Shown: piece after piece, positions 18,840 to 27,742 of the stretch | How positions within the stretch are numbered: position 1 is the first letter of the stretch | Layout: every line of letters begins with the position of its first letter | Source of the DNA: Ignavibacteriota bacterium | GTDB lineage: Bacteria > Bacteroidota > Ignavibacteria > Kapaibacteriales > UBA2268 | Length of the DNA stretch: 40,648 bases | Reading direction: 5' to 3' | Assembly (NCBI GenBank): GCA_016219595.1 | Contig: JACRLY010000015.1 | Location: forward strand, 1-40,648 | Position numbers and translations under genes: made by a program | Notes under the pieces: model-generated | Seen by the model: only the letters and a program-made list of their open reading frames with translations | Databases searched by the model: none | What the model was told of the DNA's origin: nothing

Positions 18840-19871
18840 TTAAAAAAGAGATTCCGGTTTATTATAAGATTTATCTAATCCGAGGTGCTTATAAGCAAGA
18901 GGTGTAGCAACCCTTCCTTTTGGCGTACGCTGCAAAAAGCCCTGTTGAATTAAAAATGGCTCATATACTTCTTCAATAGTTCCTGCTTCTTCGGATATTG
19001 CGGCAGAAATAGTATTTAATCCAACAGGTCCACCGCTGAATTTTTCGATAATTGTAACAAGAATTCTTTTATCCATTTCGTCCAGACCGTATTCGTCAAT
19101 ATCAAGTGCTTCGATAGCCATTTTTGCAATTACAGTATTGATTTTTCCATCGCCTTTCACCTGGGCAAAATCCCTTGTTCTTCTAAGAAGCCTGTTTGCA
19201 ATTCTTGGTGTTCCCCGTGAACGTGATGCTATCTCAAATGCACCATCTTTGTCAATCGGGACTTTCAATATTGATGAAGAACGTACAACAACATGAATCA
19301 AATCTTCTGTAGGATAATAATCGAGCCTGTTGAAAACTCCAAACCTTGACCTGAGAGGTGCAGTAAGTAATCCTGAACGAGTCGTTGCTCCGATTAATGT
19401 AAATTTCGGTAATGTCAATTGTATAGTTTTTGCCGAAGGACCTGAATCAATCATAATATCTATCCTGTATTCTTCCATTGCTGAGTACAGGTATTCCTCA
19501 ATGACAGACGAAAGCCTGTGAATTTCATCTATAAAAAGTACATCACCTTCCTGAAGGTTTGTAAGGATTCCTGCCAAATCTCCGGGTTTTTCAAGTACAG
19601 GACCGGAAGTAATTTTTATATTGGCATCCATTTCCTTTGAAATTATATAACTCAGGGTAGTTTTTCCTAATCCCGGTGGTCCCGTCAGTAATATATGGTC
19701 AAGAGATTCATGCCTTTGTTTAGCAGCTTCAATGAATATCTTTAGATTATCAACTATTTTTTTCTGCCCGGTAAACTCGCTGAATGTCTTAGGCCTTAAG
19801 GTCTTCTCAATTTCATCATCGGGCATGAACTCAGGATTTGTAATTGATATATTAGTATTTTCTTTTTTCAT
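18840..19871 (-). CDS. ruvB: Holliday junction ATP-dependent helicase RuvB
   Basis: A 343-residue RuvB, the AAA+ motor that, with RuvA, drives branch migration of Holliday junctions during recombinational repair. Present are Walker A GPPGLGKT (64-71), Walker B LFIDEIH, sensor 1 in LIGATTRSG, the arginine-finger segment LRSRFG, and the C-terminal winged-helix domain (about 260-335) ending in [13 protein letters not shown]. Length is normal. The start ATG gives a typical leader before [12 protein letters not shown]. It is 25 bp downstream of a cation transporter gene and 7 bp upstream of the cupin gene on the same strand. No ruvA or ruvC is seen in the window. Confidence 0.98.
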   Translation of the reverse strand: MKKENTNISITNPEFMPDDEIEKTLRPKTFSEFTGQKKIVDNLKIFIEAAKQRHESLDHILLTGPPGLGKTTLSYIISKEMDANIKITSGPVLEKPGDLAGILTNLQEGDVLFIDEIHRLSSVIEEYLYSAMEEYRIDIMIDSGPSAKTIQLTLPKFTLIGATTRSGLLTAPLRSRFGVFNRLDYYPTEDLIHVVVRSSSILKVPIDKDGAFEIASRSRGTPRIANRLLRRTRDFAQVKGDGKINTVIAKMAIEALDIDEYGLDEMDKRILVTIIEKFSGGPVGLNTISAAISEEAGTIEEVYEPFLIQQGFLQRTPKGRVATPLAYKHLGLDKSYNKPESLF

Positions 19872-19896
19872 AGATGCAAATTTATATTTAATTCAG

Positions 19897-20895
19897 CTAC
19901 AAATTTTGAATATTTTCTTTCAACCTGTTTTTTGATTCCATTGCGATTTTAACAGGGCACGAAGACTTGCCGTCATGAATGCAATCTTTCGGACAAGGGG
20001 TTACATATAATCTTGGAATTGCAGTCGGATATTTTTTTATTAAAGAAGTTGTAAAATCCTTTTCGAGTTGGTAAGCATCTTCTAATGTGAAATCCAAGGG
20101 CATAATGACATCAATTTCAATGAAAATGTCTTTGCCTGACTGCCTTGTATGTACTTTTTTGAATTCACAAAAACGGTTAATATTTTCTGCAATAACCGAT
20201 ATAATATCGAACTGGATATTCTCCGGCAATGTATGGTCTAAAAGCTGGTTGACTGCACTTTTACCGTGAGTTACTTGTATTTTTAGAGAATATGATAATA
20301 ATAATACAGCAGTTGCAGAATCTATGTATTTACCGACAATTTTATAATTGAAATAGCTGAAAACCGCACCCAGAGCAAGATTCACAAGAACACCGAGTTC
20401 TATCAGGCTATCAGTTTTCCAAACATCTGCGTCATATTCAAGTAAAGGCATCTGAAATTTCTTTGATGAATTTCTCAAAAATCCTGCTGTTTTTCTCAGT
20501 ATAATGAAACTTAATAATGAATATGAAATTAAAATAAAATAATTTTTTACAGGGTAAGGATTGCCGAAATCCTTGACTGCTTCAATGATCGTATAAATCA
20601 AAAGCAGGGATAGTAAGGTTGTACCGGCAAGAATTGCCATGCTTTCGTACTTACCGTATCCATAATTAAATACATAATCAGGTGCCCTGATACTCTGTTT
20701 AATTGCTGATAAAAAGAGTATAGAACTTAATATTTCTGTTGCAGCTATCAATCCGTTGGCAGTTACTGAAAGTGAGTTTTCGAGCACCCCGATTAAAATT
20801 CCGGCAATTGCCAGCAAAGTGCAGATGATTAAAGAAATCCTCGATGGAAAAACTGCAGACGATTTATCAAAATATTTACTTATTCCGGATAACAA
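19897..20895 (-). CDS. CDF-family cation transporter, non-canonical metal site
   Basis: A 332-residue cation diffusion facilitator with six predicted helices and a C-terminal cytoplasmic domain (about 210-300). Aligned by eye to FieF/YiiP, the transport-site residues differ: helix 2 has Ile50 and Glu54 where FieF has Asp45 and Asp49, and helix 5 has Glu153 and Asp157 where FieF has His153 and Asp157. The secondary HxxGH site is replaced by Asn/Tyr in FNYGYGK. A Cys/His-rich tail follows (Cys301, Cys305, His307, Cys313). The metal specificity, or even transport activity, is therefore uncertain. The start is TTG at 20895, supported by AAGGTG a few bases upstream. It is first in a likely operon with ruvB and the cupin gene. 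Confidence 0.82.
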   Translation of the reverse strand: MLSGISKYFDKSSAVFPSRISLIICTLLAIAGILIGVLENSLSVTANGLIAATEILSSILFLSAIKQSIRAPDYVFNYGYGKYESMAILAGTTLLSLLLIYTIIEAVKDFGNPYPVKNYFILISYSLLSFIILRKTAGFLRNSSKKFQMPLLEYDADVWKTDSLIELGVLVNLALGAVFSYFNYKIVGKYIDSATAVLLLSYSLKIQVTHGKSAVNQLLDHTLPENIQFDIISVIAENINRFCEFKKVHTRQSGKDIFIEIDVIMPLDFTLEDAYQLEKDFTTSLIKKYPTAIPRLYVTPCPKDCIHDGKSSCPVKIAMESKNRLKENIQNL

Positions 20896-21090
20896 ATTAC
20901 ACCTTTATATTTCCATAAATTAATTTACTTGCCAATTTTATGATAACTTAAAATTAACAAAATTTTGAATAATTGAATTTTTAATATTTTAGAAAAAAAA
21001 GCTAAAAAATTTTAATCGTCATAACCCCATGATAACAATAGACTAAAGAAAAATGGAACAATTTTTGTGAAAAATAATTAAAAAAATTCT

Positions 21091-21108
21091 GAGACCTTTT
21101 TAGGTTTC
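21091..21108 (-). terminator. Hairpin with T-tract, possible attenuator upstream of CDF gene
   Basis: GAGACCT and AGGTTTC form a 7-bp stem (one G-T pair) with a 4-nt loop. Read on the minus strand it is followed by a T-rich run. It lies about 195 bp upstream of the CDF transporter start, where no minus-strand gene precedes it, so it could be an attenuator in that gene's leader or a chance structure. Confidence 0.3.
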
Positions 21109-21243
21109 ATGTGTCATTACAGTAAGGATAATAGTGTAAATTTTAAAAAATCACTAAAAAACAGGGGGTGTGAGGTTTGAAAAGCGTTGATGGTACAGGG
21201 TTTTTGGGAATTTGCTATTAAAAAAATATAAGAAAGGAGGATT

Positions 21244-21324
21244 ATGGCAAAATCAGTCAAACACCTTTTTGGGGCTTTTAGCAGTAATTTTCTAAAAAAA
21301 ATTTTCATTATATTTTATAGTTAG
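21244..21324 (+). CDS. Possible 26-residue small protein
   Basis: ATG 21244 is preceded by AAGGAGG at a 4-nt spacing, one of the best ribosome-binding sites in the window, in a genome where most genes have weak ones. The predicted peptide begins MAKSVKHLFGAF and ends in a hydrophobic, aromatic-rich IFIIFYS. It lies 140 bp before the giant T9SS gene on the same strand. It could be a real small protein, a leader peptide, or chance; no homology can be judged at this length. Confidence 0.35.
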   Translation: MAKSVKHLFGAFSSNFLKKIFIIFYS

Positions 21325-21464
21325 ATAATTTTAATTATTTTTGTTAATTGATTTATTTCACTTTATAATATAATGATGTTAATTTAATTAGGTTGCTTAG
21401 ATAAAAATTAGGAATATAAAATAGTGTTTTCTATAATTTTAGTTTAATTAATTAGGAGGAATGT

Positions 21465-24400
21465 ATGATATTCAAACTACTCAAGCGATTTGCCTTGATT
21501 TTCCTGATGGCTTTTGCTTTAACGCAAACGTCGTCAGCGCAGTTGCTGACAGATTTTATCTTCAGCTACTCTGTCGGTACATATGCACCATTATCCGGCG
21601 GAACTGTGCTATATCAAACTAACGACTATTATTGGTCGGGTGATTATTATAAATCAACAGCAATTCCATTTCCGTTTACATTTGATGGTGTGGTATACAC
21701 TCAGTGTAACGTTGCAGATATTGGTATGGTATCCTTCAGACCACCATATACATACGATGGTCTCTGGCAGGCACCTTCCTTGTGCGGCAGGTACTACTGG
21801 GGTCCCAATCCAACTCAGAGATGGACCTTCAGAATTAATCTTTATGAAACAACTAATAAAATTGAAATTGAATATGGCGATAGAGTATGGAACGGCGTTA
21901 TGTTTACTTCTTGTGTCGGCTGTGCGGGTCAGATTGGCTCCAACAGATATCAAAATGTTGACCCAAGCGGTACAGGAACATTTACTTCACAGACAAGTAA
22001 TTCTGGCTTGTTATTCAATACTTATTCCGAATTTTTATCACTCGTTAGTGGTTTAAAATTTCAATTTGCAAGACCGGAAATTTCAAGTGTATATCCGGTT
22101 AATAACGCAGGTTTTGCACGTAATGTTGTTGTTCCGGCACTGAATAATTTCGGTGTGAAGATTTCAAGACCTTCAGGTATGACACACTATATTAACTATG
22201 AAGTTACAGGTCCACAGGAAAGTAGCCCTTCACAAATTGTTTATACTGCATGGGATGCAGGTAATCAGCCTAACATATATTTACCGGGGACTTGTCATAC
22301 TGATCCGGGTGGCATTCCGGATTATTTCTTTGTGAATGCTACTGGTCCGATGGCTAACAGCCCGGGCGTAAACGGAGACTTTTTTACCGGTGTCATAGCT
22401 GGTACATTTAAAGCCACAGGCAGGATGTATGAACCTCCTCCAAGCAATTTATTGTTATCGACAAAGTCATCTGAATTCAGTGTCATTTACGATAATGATT
22501 TAGCTGTTTCTGACATTATTACTCCTTTGAGAAAAATTGACCAGCTTTATCCGATTCAGGAAATTCCGATTCAGGTAAGGATTCAAAACAGAGGTATTAA
22601 TGATGTTATTGAATTCAGCATTTATGTTCAGATATTCGATAGAAACATGAACCAGATATGGACAACTACAAAGGGTTATCTATTAGTTACTCCTCTCCAT
22701 ACATTAGAATATAAAGTACTCGGTGATATCGGATACTTTGACCCATCAGCATACGGTGCAGGAGATTATTATATTAAGGTAACCGCAACTTTAGTCGGTC
22801 CTACAGACCAGTTATTGGCTAATAACGTATTACCGAGAACAGGCGACGAGTGGAAATTTAATTGTGCTTATGAAGTTGAACTTGAAGCAACAACAATAAT
22901 AATGCCTTCAAATTATGACTTCTACGCACCACCGAACACAAGAAATATTTATGTTCACAAGCCATACAGACCTGAAGGTTTGGTGACAAACTACGGAGTC
23001 AGTGATGTCATAGCAGGTGCAACAATGGATATATATAACAGTTCTAATACATTAGTATATCATGATTCGGTAGAAATATCGAATGCACCATCAGGCAGGT
23101 ATAATACAACAATTGTACCTTTTGAAATTGACTGGATTCCGCAGGTTGCGGGAACTTATACCTGCAAATTCACCGTTTATCACAGGAATGACCCGGTTTC
23201 TTCCAATAATACAAGAACGGATTATGTCACTGTAATTGACGGTATGTGCGGAACATTTACAATCGGAACAGGCGGAAACTTCTCGACTTTTGATGCTGCA
23301 ATAAGTGCATTGTTCGACCGGGGTGTCAGCTGTCCTGTTACATTCTATCTGACAGATACATATTATACTGTTGGTGATAATACAATGGCACTGCCATCGA
23401 TCGATTTAACATCAGAAATAACTGGTTCGAATGAAACTAATACAATATCATTCAAACCATCGCCTGTGAAAGCCAATGAAAGAGGTGGTATCAATTCAGG
23501 TGTTACAGTCGAACTCAGGTCTGCAATCGGTATTGGTGTTATGATTGGTCAAAATCATATACCGAACACACCGAATGCAGCAGTAAATATGGTACCTGCA
23601 AATATTAAAAAAGAATATGCCAATTCAAATGGATATATTACTTTTGATGGCGGTTCTAATAAGAGTATAAGATTCGTGGTTAATATGTTGAATCCTTTCC
23701 AGTCAGCATTCTATCTGAGACAAGGAACAAATAATACAACAATTAAAAATTGTATTTTCGAAAATGCTTCTGCAGTCAATTCAGAAAGATGCGACATTCC
23801 AAGATACGGATTTAACGGTACACGTTTCATTTATGAAGATGATTATAACGCACTCGATAACAGAGCCTATTCATCCGCTATTGTTATGAGAAGTAAACCG
23901 TATTCAGATATAAATGGCGCAAATACATTTAACCTGGATACATTACCATGCGTTAACAACAAAATCGTTAATAATGAAATTAGTGGTTATGGTGTTGGTA
24001 TTGTATCACTCGGTGTCGGCGTTCTTTGGGAAACAGGTCCGGCAAAGTTCAGAAAATATTACAATGCCAATAATGAAATTTCAAACAACCTTATCTATAA
24101 TGTATCACGTGCCGGTATATTTGTAGGATACGAATCAAATTCGAAAATCCTCCACAACAGGATATACAATGTTCTTGGTACATGCAGTGATGAAGTTGGC
24201 GGAATTTTAGCCGGTGGAGAAAACCCACCTTCACTTTTGGATTATCGTTTAGGTTCAAACAACATTAATTTGATAATCGGTGAAAATGAAATCAGCAATG
24301 TAATTGGTACATCAAATGCAATTTATGATTATCCTCAAGTCTACGGTATTAAGGTTCAGCAAAGCAGAAACTCCTTCATACCCGGTTCAGGTAATCCGGT

Positions 24401-27194
24401 TTATTTCCCGGATGTAAATGAGAACATATTAGTCAGAAATAATGCAATATGGGATTTGAAAGCCAGCAATGATAAGACAAGCAGGTACGGTGTAAGGTTA
24501 TTTACCGAACGTATGCCTGTCAGTAATTTGCCGGGATGGGATAATGCATATATGCCATTTACAGCAAGGTCGGAAAATGATTTATCAAATCCTGCATATT
24601 TCTCACGCGGAGATATGATTTACAATAATACAATTATTGTAGGTGATGATGCTGTTAGTTCACGCGGTGTAGTAATGGGTATTGCTACTCAGCATGTTAA
24701 AAATACAAAGATATATAACAACGCAGTAGCAGTTCTTGATAATCTTTTAGATGCAACATGTCCTGCTTCTGCAGCACTATTCTATGAAGGTATTAAACCC
24801 GATTTGTTAGAAAATGTTTATCTTTCTGATAAAAATGCTATTTGGGTTCCCGGAACTTCAAGTTCTAACGCATTCGGATTTATTGAAACAAAAAATACCG
24901 GTAAGGTTCTCGATATTACACCTGAAGATATGAGACCCGATGCTTACAAGACATTAAGACAGTGGTACTTCTGGACAGGTCAGGATGTCAGTTCTGTATT
25001 CGAGAACTGGTTACCTGATTACAACTATCCTGTACCGACCTTAACAGGAAATCTTAGAATTAAATCTCCGGTTCCGGTTGGTTCAGTTCTTAACAATCGC
25101 GGCAACAGATTGCCAACAGAAGTTCCGATTGATATCGACGGAGTCGGAAGAACATCAGGTCAATTATTTGATATTGGTGCCGATGAATTTGACGGAACAC
25201 TTTGGTTAAGTGATATCGAGCTTCTTATGATTTCTGCACCTGGTGCATATAAAACAAACATTATGCCCCTTGCTGGTTTCGGAGATGCAGAGCATATAAT
25301 GACACAAACTCCAATTGACGTTAAAGTTAAATTGCGCAATAATGGTAATAACCATCAGACAGGTGTCGATGTTAATCTCAAGATTTACATTGAAACCAGT
25401 TCAGGTTTGTGGGTAGAGAATCCTTCATACCAGATAATCGATACAACTATTAAAGTTGACTTATTATCGGGTGTAACTCAGGAATTCTCTTTTGGATTGG
25501 CTAATGGAAGCGGTAATGAATTCGCACCGAGAACTTATTCAGAACTTCCAACATATCTGTATTATAACAGATTTGCATCTATGCTTGGTAATATAACACC
25601 AAGATATAAGATGAAAATACATGTCGGTGCCGACCAAAAGAATATTAATAACGATAAAGAAGTCGTTACCAGATTCTATTTGAAGCAATCACATACTCTT
25701 AATATGATTGTTTCCGGTGAAAACAGTTATCATGACCTATGGCTTGAAGATAATCTTGGAATCACAAGATTAGCAGCTGATGTTAACCCATCTGCCACAT
25801 TTAGTGCAGAGGAAGTTGCCGGAGCAATGAATTATCAGTACTTATCAGGTGAAAGCTCTGATGTAACAGGTCAGACAGGTCTTGCCGGTGTAGGTTGGTT
25901 CACGAATATCGATCGTGATGATGCTATAACTAATTCATGGAAGATAGACGTACTCGACCGCAGCGGTTGGGAGCCAAAGACTGTAAATTATACATTATAC
26001 AGACACTTATTCTGGTCAGACGGTCTTGACAAGCCGGTTGCAAGATATGAAAGAAAGAGTCTTGTTGATTTCTTGACAAAACCTGTATTTACAGAAGCAA
26101 AACAGAATTTGTTTATTGCTAGCCAGGAAATAGTTAGAGAATTAACAGGATATGGATTAAATGTACCGGCAAATGACCCTGCAAATCCAATTGACGCTGA
26201 TTTTGTGAATACCTATCTCAGGGCACAAACAAATGCATCACCTTGGAATGCACCAGAATATGTAAGGTTCGATTATGTAGGTGCCATACCACCGGTCTAT
26301 GGTGTAAAAGGTATTAACGTAGGAAGAGACCTTGTAGAATTTATAACTAGTACTCACGGAATATCATTATCCTATTCACAGGATGAAGACCCGTATACAG
26401 GCGTACTTTCACTCTTCCCAAGCGGAGAAGGATTAGCCAGAACAGCTTATCAATATATATATAATGACCCGACACCGCCGCCAACTGCAATTTATAATCG
26501 TGCACCATTCGGCGTTGCAACAACAACTCTCGACAGGAATGTCATTGTATTAGGAGCTGACTGGAGACACTTCGGAAATTCCGAAAGAGTTCTAAGGTCA
26601 ATGCTTGACTTTGCAGAAAAGAACGGTGGAGCAATCATACCTGTTGAATTAGTAAACTTCGATGCTCAAGGTAGAGGAAAGAATGTTGACATTACATGGT
26701 CAACTGCAAGTGAATACCAGACAGACAGGTTTGAAATCGAAAAAGCATCTATAGCAGAAGGCAAGAGCTTGTTTAGCAAGATTGCCAGTGTTAAAGCTGC
26801 CGGAACCAGTTCAGAATTGAAGAATTATGGATTTGTCGATTCAGATGTTGAATTCGGTAAAACATACGTTTATCGTTTGAAAACTGTTGACCTCGATGGT
26901 AAATCTGAATACAGCGAAGAGAGAATAGTCGAAATATCAGAAGATGGCTTCTCCTTAAATGAAGCTTATCCAAATCCTGCAGACAATAATTATGTTAAAT
27001 TTGAGTTTACAGGCAATCTGGCAAATTCCGAACTAGTTCTGTTCGATGTTAACGGTAAACCGATTACACCATCATACCAGATTAAACCCGGTGTGCTTGA
27101 ATTAGACATTCATTCACTCAGTAGTGGTAACTATACATTAGTTGTCAAATCAGGTGAAATGGTTATCAGGAGAGCATTCAATATAGTAAGATAA
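21465..27194 (+). CDS. Giant T9SS-secreted beta-helix protein
   Basis: A 1909-residue exported protein. A signal peptide ends near ...TSSAQL (about residue 26). In order: an N-terminal beta-rich region, CARDB-like adhesion modules (about 345-450 and 500-590), then from TFTIGTGGNFSTFDAA a right-handed parallel beta-helix (about 600-1150) rich in N/I/G turn motifs such as NNEISNNLIYN. Another CARDB-like module (about 1290-1370), an alpha/beta region with VIVLGADWRHF (about 1690) resembling GATase-like domains of secreted proteins, a fibronectin-like segment and a T9SS type A sorting domain (about 1828-1909, starting LNEAYPNPADNNYVKF) follow. It is likely exported through T9SS and displayed at the surface or released; the ligand is unknown. 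Start ATG has AGGAGG. The 5.7-kb frame is intact. Confidence 0.92.
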   Translation: MIFKLLKRFALIFLMAFALTQTSSAQLLTDFIFSYSVGTYAPLSGGTVLYQTNDYYWSGDYYKSTAIPFPFTFDGVVYTQCNVADIGMVSFRPPYTYDGLWQAPSLCGRYYWGPNPTQRWTFRINLYETTNKIEIEYGDRVWNGVMFTSCVGCAGQIGSNRYQNVDPSGTGTFTSQTSNSGLLFNTYSEFLSLVSGLKFQFARPEISSVYPVNNAGFARNVVVPALNNFGVKISRPSGMTHYINYEVTGPQESSPSQIVYTAWDAGNQPNIYLPGTCHTDPGGIPDYFFVNATGPMANSPGVNGDFFTGVIAGTFKATGRMYEPPPSNLLLSTKSSEFSVIYDNDLAVSDIITPLRKIDQLYPIQEIPIQVRIQNRGINDVIEFSIYVQIFDRNMNQIWTTTKGYLLVTPLHTLEYKVLGDIGYFDPSAYGAGDYYIKVTATLVGPTDQLLANNVLPRTGDEWKFNCAYEVELEATTIIMPSNYDFYAPPNTRNIYVHKPYRPEGLVTNYGVSDVIAGATMDIYNSSNTLVYHDSVEISNAPSGRYNTTIVPFEIDWIPQVAGTYTCKFTVYHRNDPVSSNNTRTDYVTVIDGMCGTFTIGTGGNFSTFDAAISALFDRGVSCPVTFYLTDTYYTVGDNTMALPSIDLTSEITGSNETNTISFKPSPVKANERGGINSGVTVELRSAIGIGVMIGQNHIPNTPNAAVNMVPANIKKEYANSNGYITFDGGSNKSIRFVVNMLNPFQSAFYLRQGTNNTTIKNCIFENASAVNSERCDIPRYGFNGTRFIYEDDYNALDNRAYSSAIVMRSKPYSDINGANTFNLDTLPCVNNKIVNNEISGYGVGIVSLGVGVLWETGPAKFRKYYNANNEISNNLIYNVSRAGIFVGYESNSKILHNRIYNVLGTCSDEVGGILAGGENPPSLLDYRLGSNNINLIIGENEISNVIGTSNAIYDYPQVYGIKVQQSRNSFIPGSGNPVYFPDVNENILVRNNAIWDLKASNDKTSRYGVRLFTERMPVSNLPGWDNAYMPFTARSENDLSNPAYFSRGDMIYNNTIIVGDDAVSSRGVVMGIATQHVKNTKIYNNAVAVLDNLLDATCPASAALFYEGIKPDLLENVYLSDKNAIWVPGTSSSNAFGFIETKNTGKVLDITPEDMRPDAYKTLRQWYFWTGQDVSSVFENWLPDYNYPVPTLTGNLRIKSPVPVGSVLNNRGNRLPTEVPIDIDGVGRTSGQLFDIGADEFDGTLWLSDIELLMISAPGAYKTNIMPLAGFGDAEHIMTQTPIDVKVKLRNNGNNHQTGVDVNLKIYIETSSGLWVENPSYQIIDTTIKVDLLSGVTQEFSFGLANGSGNEFAPRTYSELPTYLYYNRFASMLGNITPRYKMKIHVGADQKNINNDKEVVTRFYLKQSHTLNMIVSGENSYHDLWLEDNLGITRLAADVNPSATFSAEEVAGAMNYQYLSGESSDVTGQTGLAGVGWFTNIDRDDAITNSWKIDVLDRSGWEPKTVNYTLYRHLFWSDGLDKPVARYERKSLVDFLTKPVFTEAKQNLFIASQEIVRELTGYGLNVPANDPANPIDADFVNTYLRAQTNASPWNAPEYVRFDYVGAIPPVYGVKGINVGRDLVEFITSTHGISLSYSQDEDPYTGVLSLFPSGEGLARTAYQYIYNDPTPPPTAIYNRAPFGVATTTLDRNVIVLGADWRHFGNSERVLRSMLDFAEKNGGAIIPVELVNFDAQGRGKNVDITWSTASEYQTDRFEIEKASIAEGKSLFSKIASVKAAGTSSELKNYGFVDSDVEFGKTYVYRLKTVDLDGKSEYSEERIVEISEDGFSLNEAYPNPADNNYVKFEFTGNLANSELVLFDVNGKPITPSYQIKPGVLELDIHSLSSGNYTLVVKSGEMVIRRAFNIVR

Positions 27195-27216
27195 AGCTGA
27201 TTAGCTTTTAAATTTA

Positions 27217-27250
27217 CAGCCCGTCTAATTTAGACGGGCTGTTTTTTTTT
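27217..27250 (+). terminator. Strong intrinsic terminator of the giant T9SS gene
   Basis: A perfect 11-bp stem (CAGCCCGTCTA with its complement) and a 3-nt loop, followed by nine T residues on the plus strand, 22 bp after the stop codon. The minus-strand side has a weaker T-run, so action is mainly for the plus-strand gene. Confidence 0.95.
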
Positions 27251-27262
27251 ATTCAGGATTAA

Positions 27263-27703
27263 TTAATCTATTGAAATGTTTCTTTCGTTTTCGTTATTTT
27301 TTTTAAATTTAATATTAACCGAATAAGTGTCCGGGGGAAGTATTCCGAAGGCTTTGTCCGCCCATTCAACAAGTTTAACAGAATCATTTGAAAATATGAT
27401 TTCATCAAAACCTATTTCTTTTAATTCACTTGATTTTTTTATCCTATACAAGTCAATATGGAGAATTGGAATTTCCATTTCATTTAATTCGCCTACATAT
27501 TGATTCATAATTGTAAATGTGGGACTATTTACCAATTCATCTACATTAAAATAACTGCATATACCTTTAATAAACTCGGTTTTTCCTGCACCGAGGTCAC
27601 CGAACAGAGCTACAACATTCCCGGGTTTGAGTTCAGCAGCAAACCGAACACCCAAATCAAATGTTTCCTGTTGGCTTTTAGTTGTAAATTTTCCAAGTTT
27701 CAT
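27263..27703 (-). CDS. tsaE: tRNA t6A37 biosynthesis ATPase TsaE
   Basis: A small P-loop ATPase (146 residues from ATG 27703; a TTG two codons earlier is less likely). It works with TsaB and TsaD to install threonylcarbamoyl on A37 of ANN-decoding tRNAs in the cytoplasm. Diagnostic motifs are Walker A GDLGAGKT, the switch-like NSPTFTI, HIDLYRI, and LVEWADKA near the C-terminus. Length is normal. It lies 39 bp downstream of the PorX-like phosphatase frame; porX-tsaE adjacency is common in Bacteroidota as far as I recall, which supports naming both genes. Confidence 0.96.
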   Translation of the reverse strand: MKLGKFTTKSQQETFDLGVRFAAELKPGNVVALFGDLGAGKTEFIKGICSYFNVDELVNSPTFTIMNQYVGELNEMEIPILHIDLYRIKKSSELKEIGFDEIIFSNDSVKLVEWADKAFGILPPDTYSVNIKFKKNNENERNISID

Positions 27704-27742
27704 ACTCAAAATTAAAAACTTTTGGTATGATTTCTAACAAAT

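Larger units (their letters stand above)
20896..21464. promoter_or_regulatory. Long divergent intergenic region before the giant T9SS gene
   Basis: About 569 bp between the CDF gene (minus) and the giant secreted-protein gene (plus). It contains a minus-strand hairpin followed by a T-rich stretch (21091-21108), a 26-codon frame with a strong ribosome-binding site (21244-21324), and a TAnnTTTG match (TATTTTTG, 21336-21343) lacking a clear -33 box. No larger gene is supported. Confidence 0.5.

Noticed and set aside
21117-21308. A 63-codon minus-strand frame in the long intergenic region
   Set aside because: No ribosome-binding site, low complexity, and overlapped by a better-supported plus-strand small frame.
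21583-22056. A 157-codon frame on the plus strand inside the giant T9SS gene
   Set aside because: It lies wholly inside the clearly coding 1909-residue frame, has low-complexity His/Leu-rich composition and no ribosome-binding site; it is an out-of-frame shadow.
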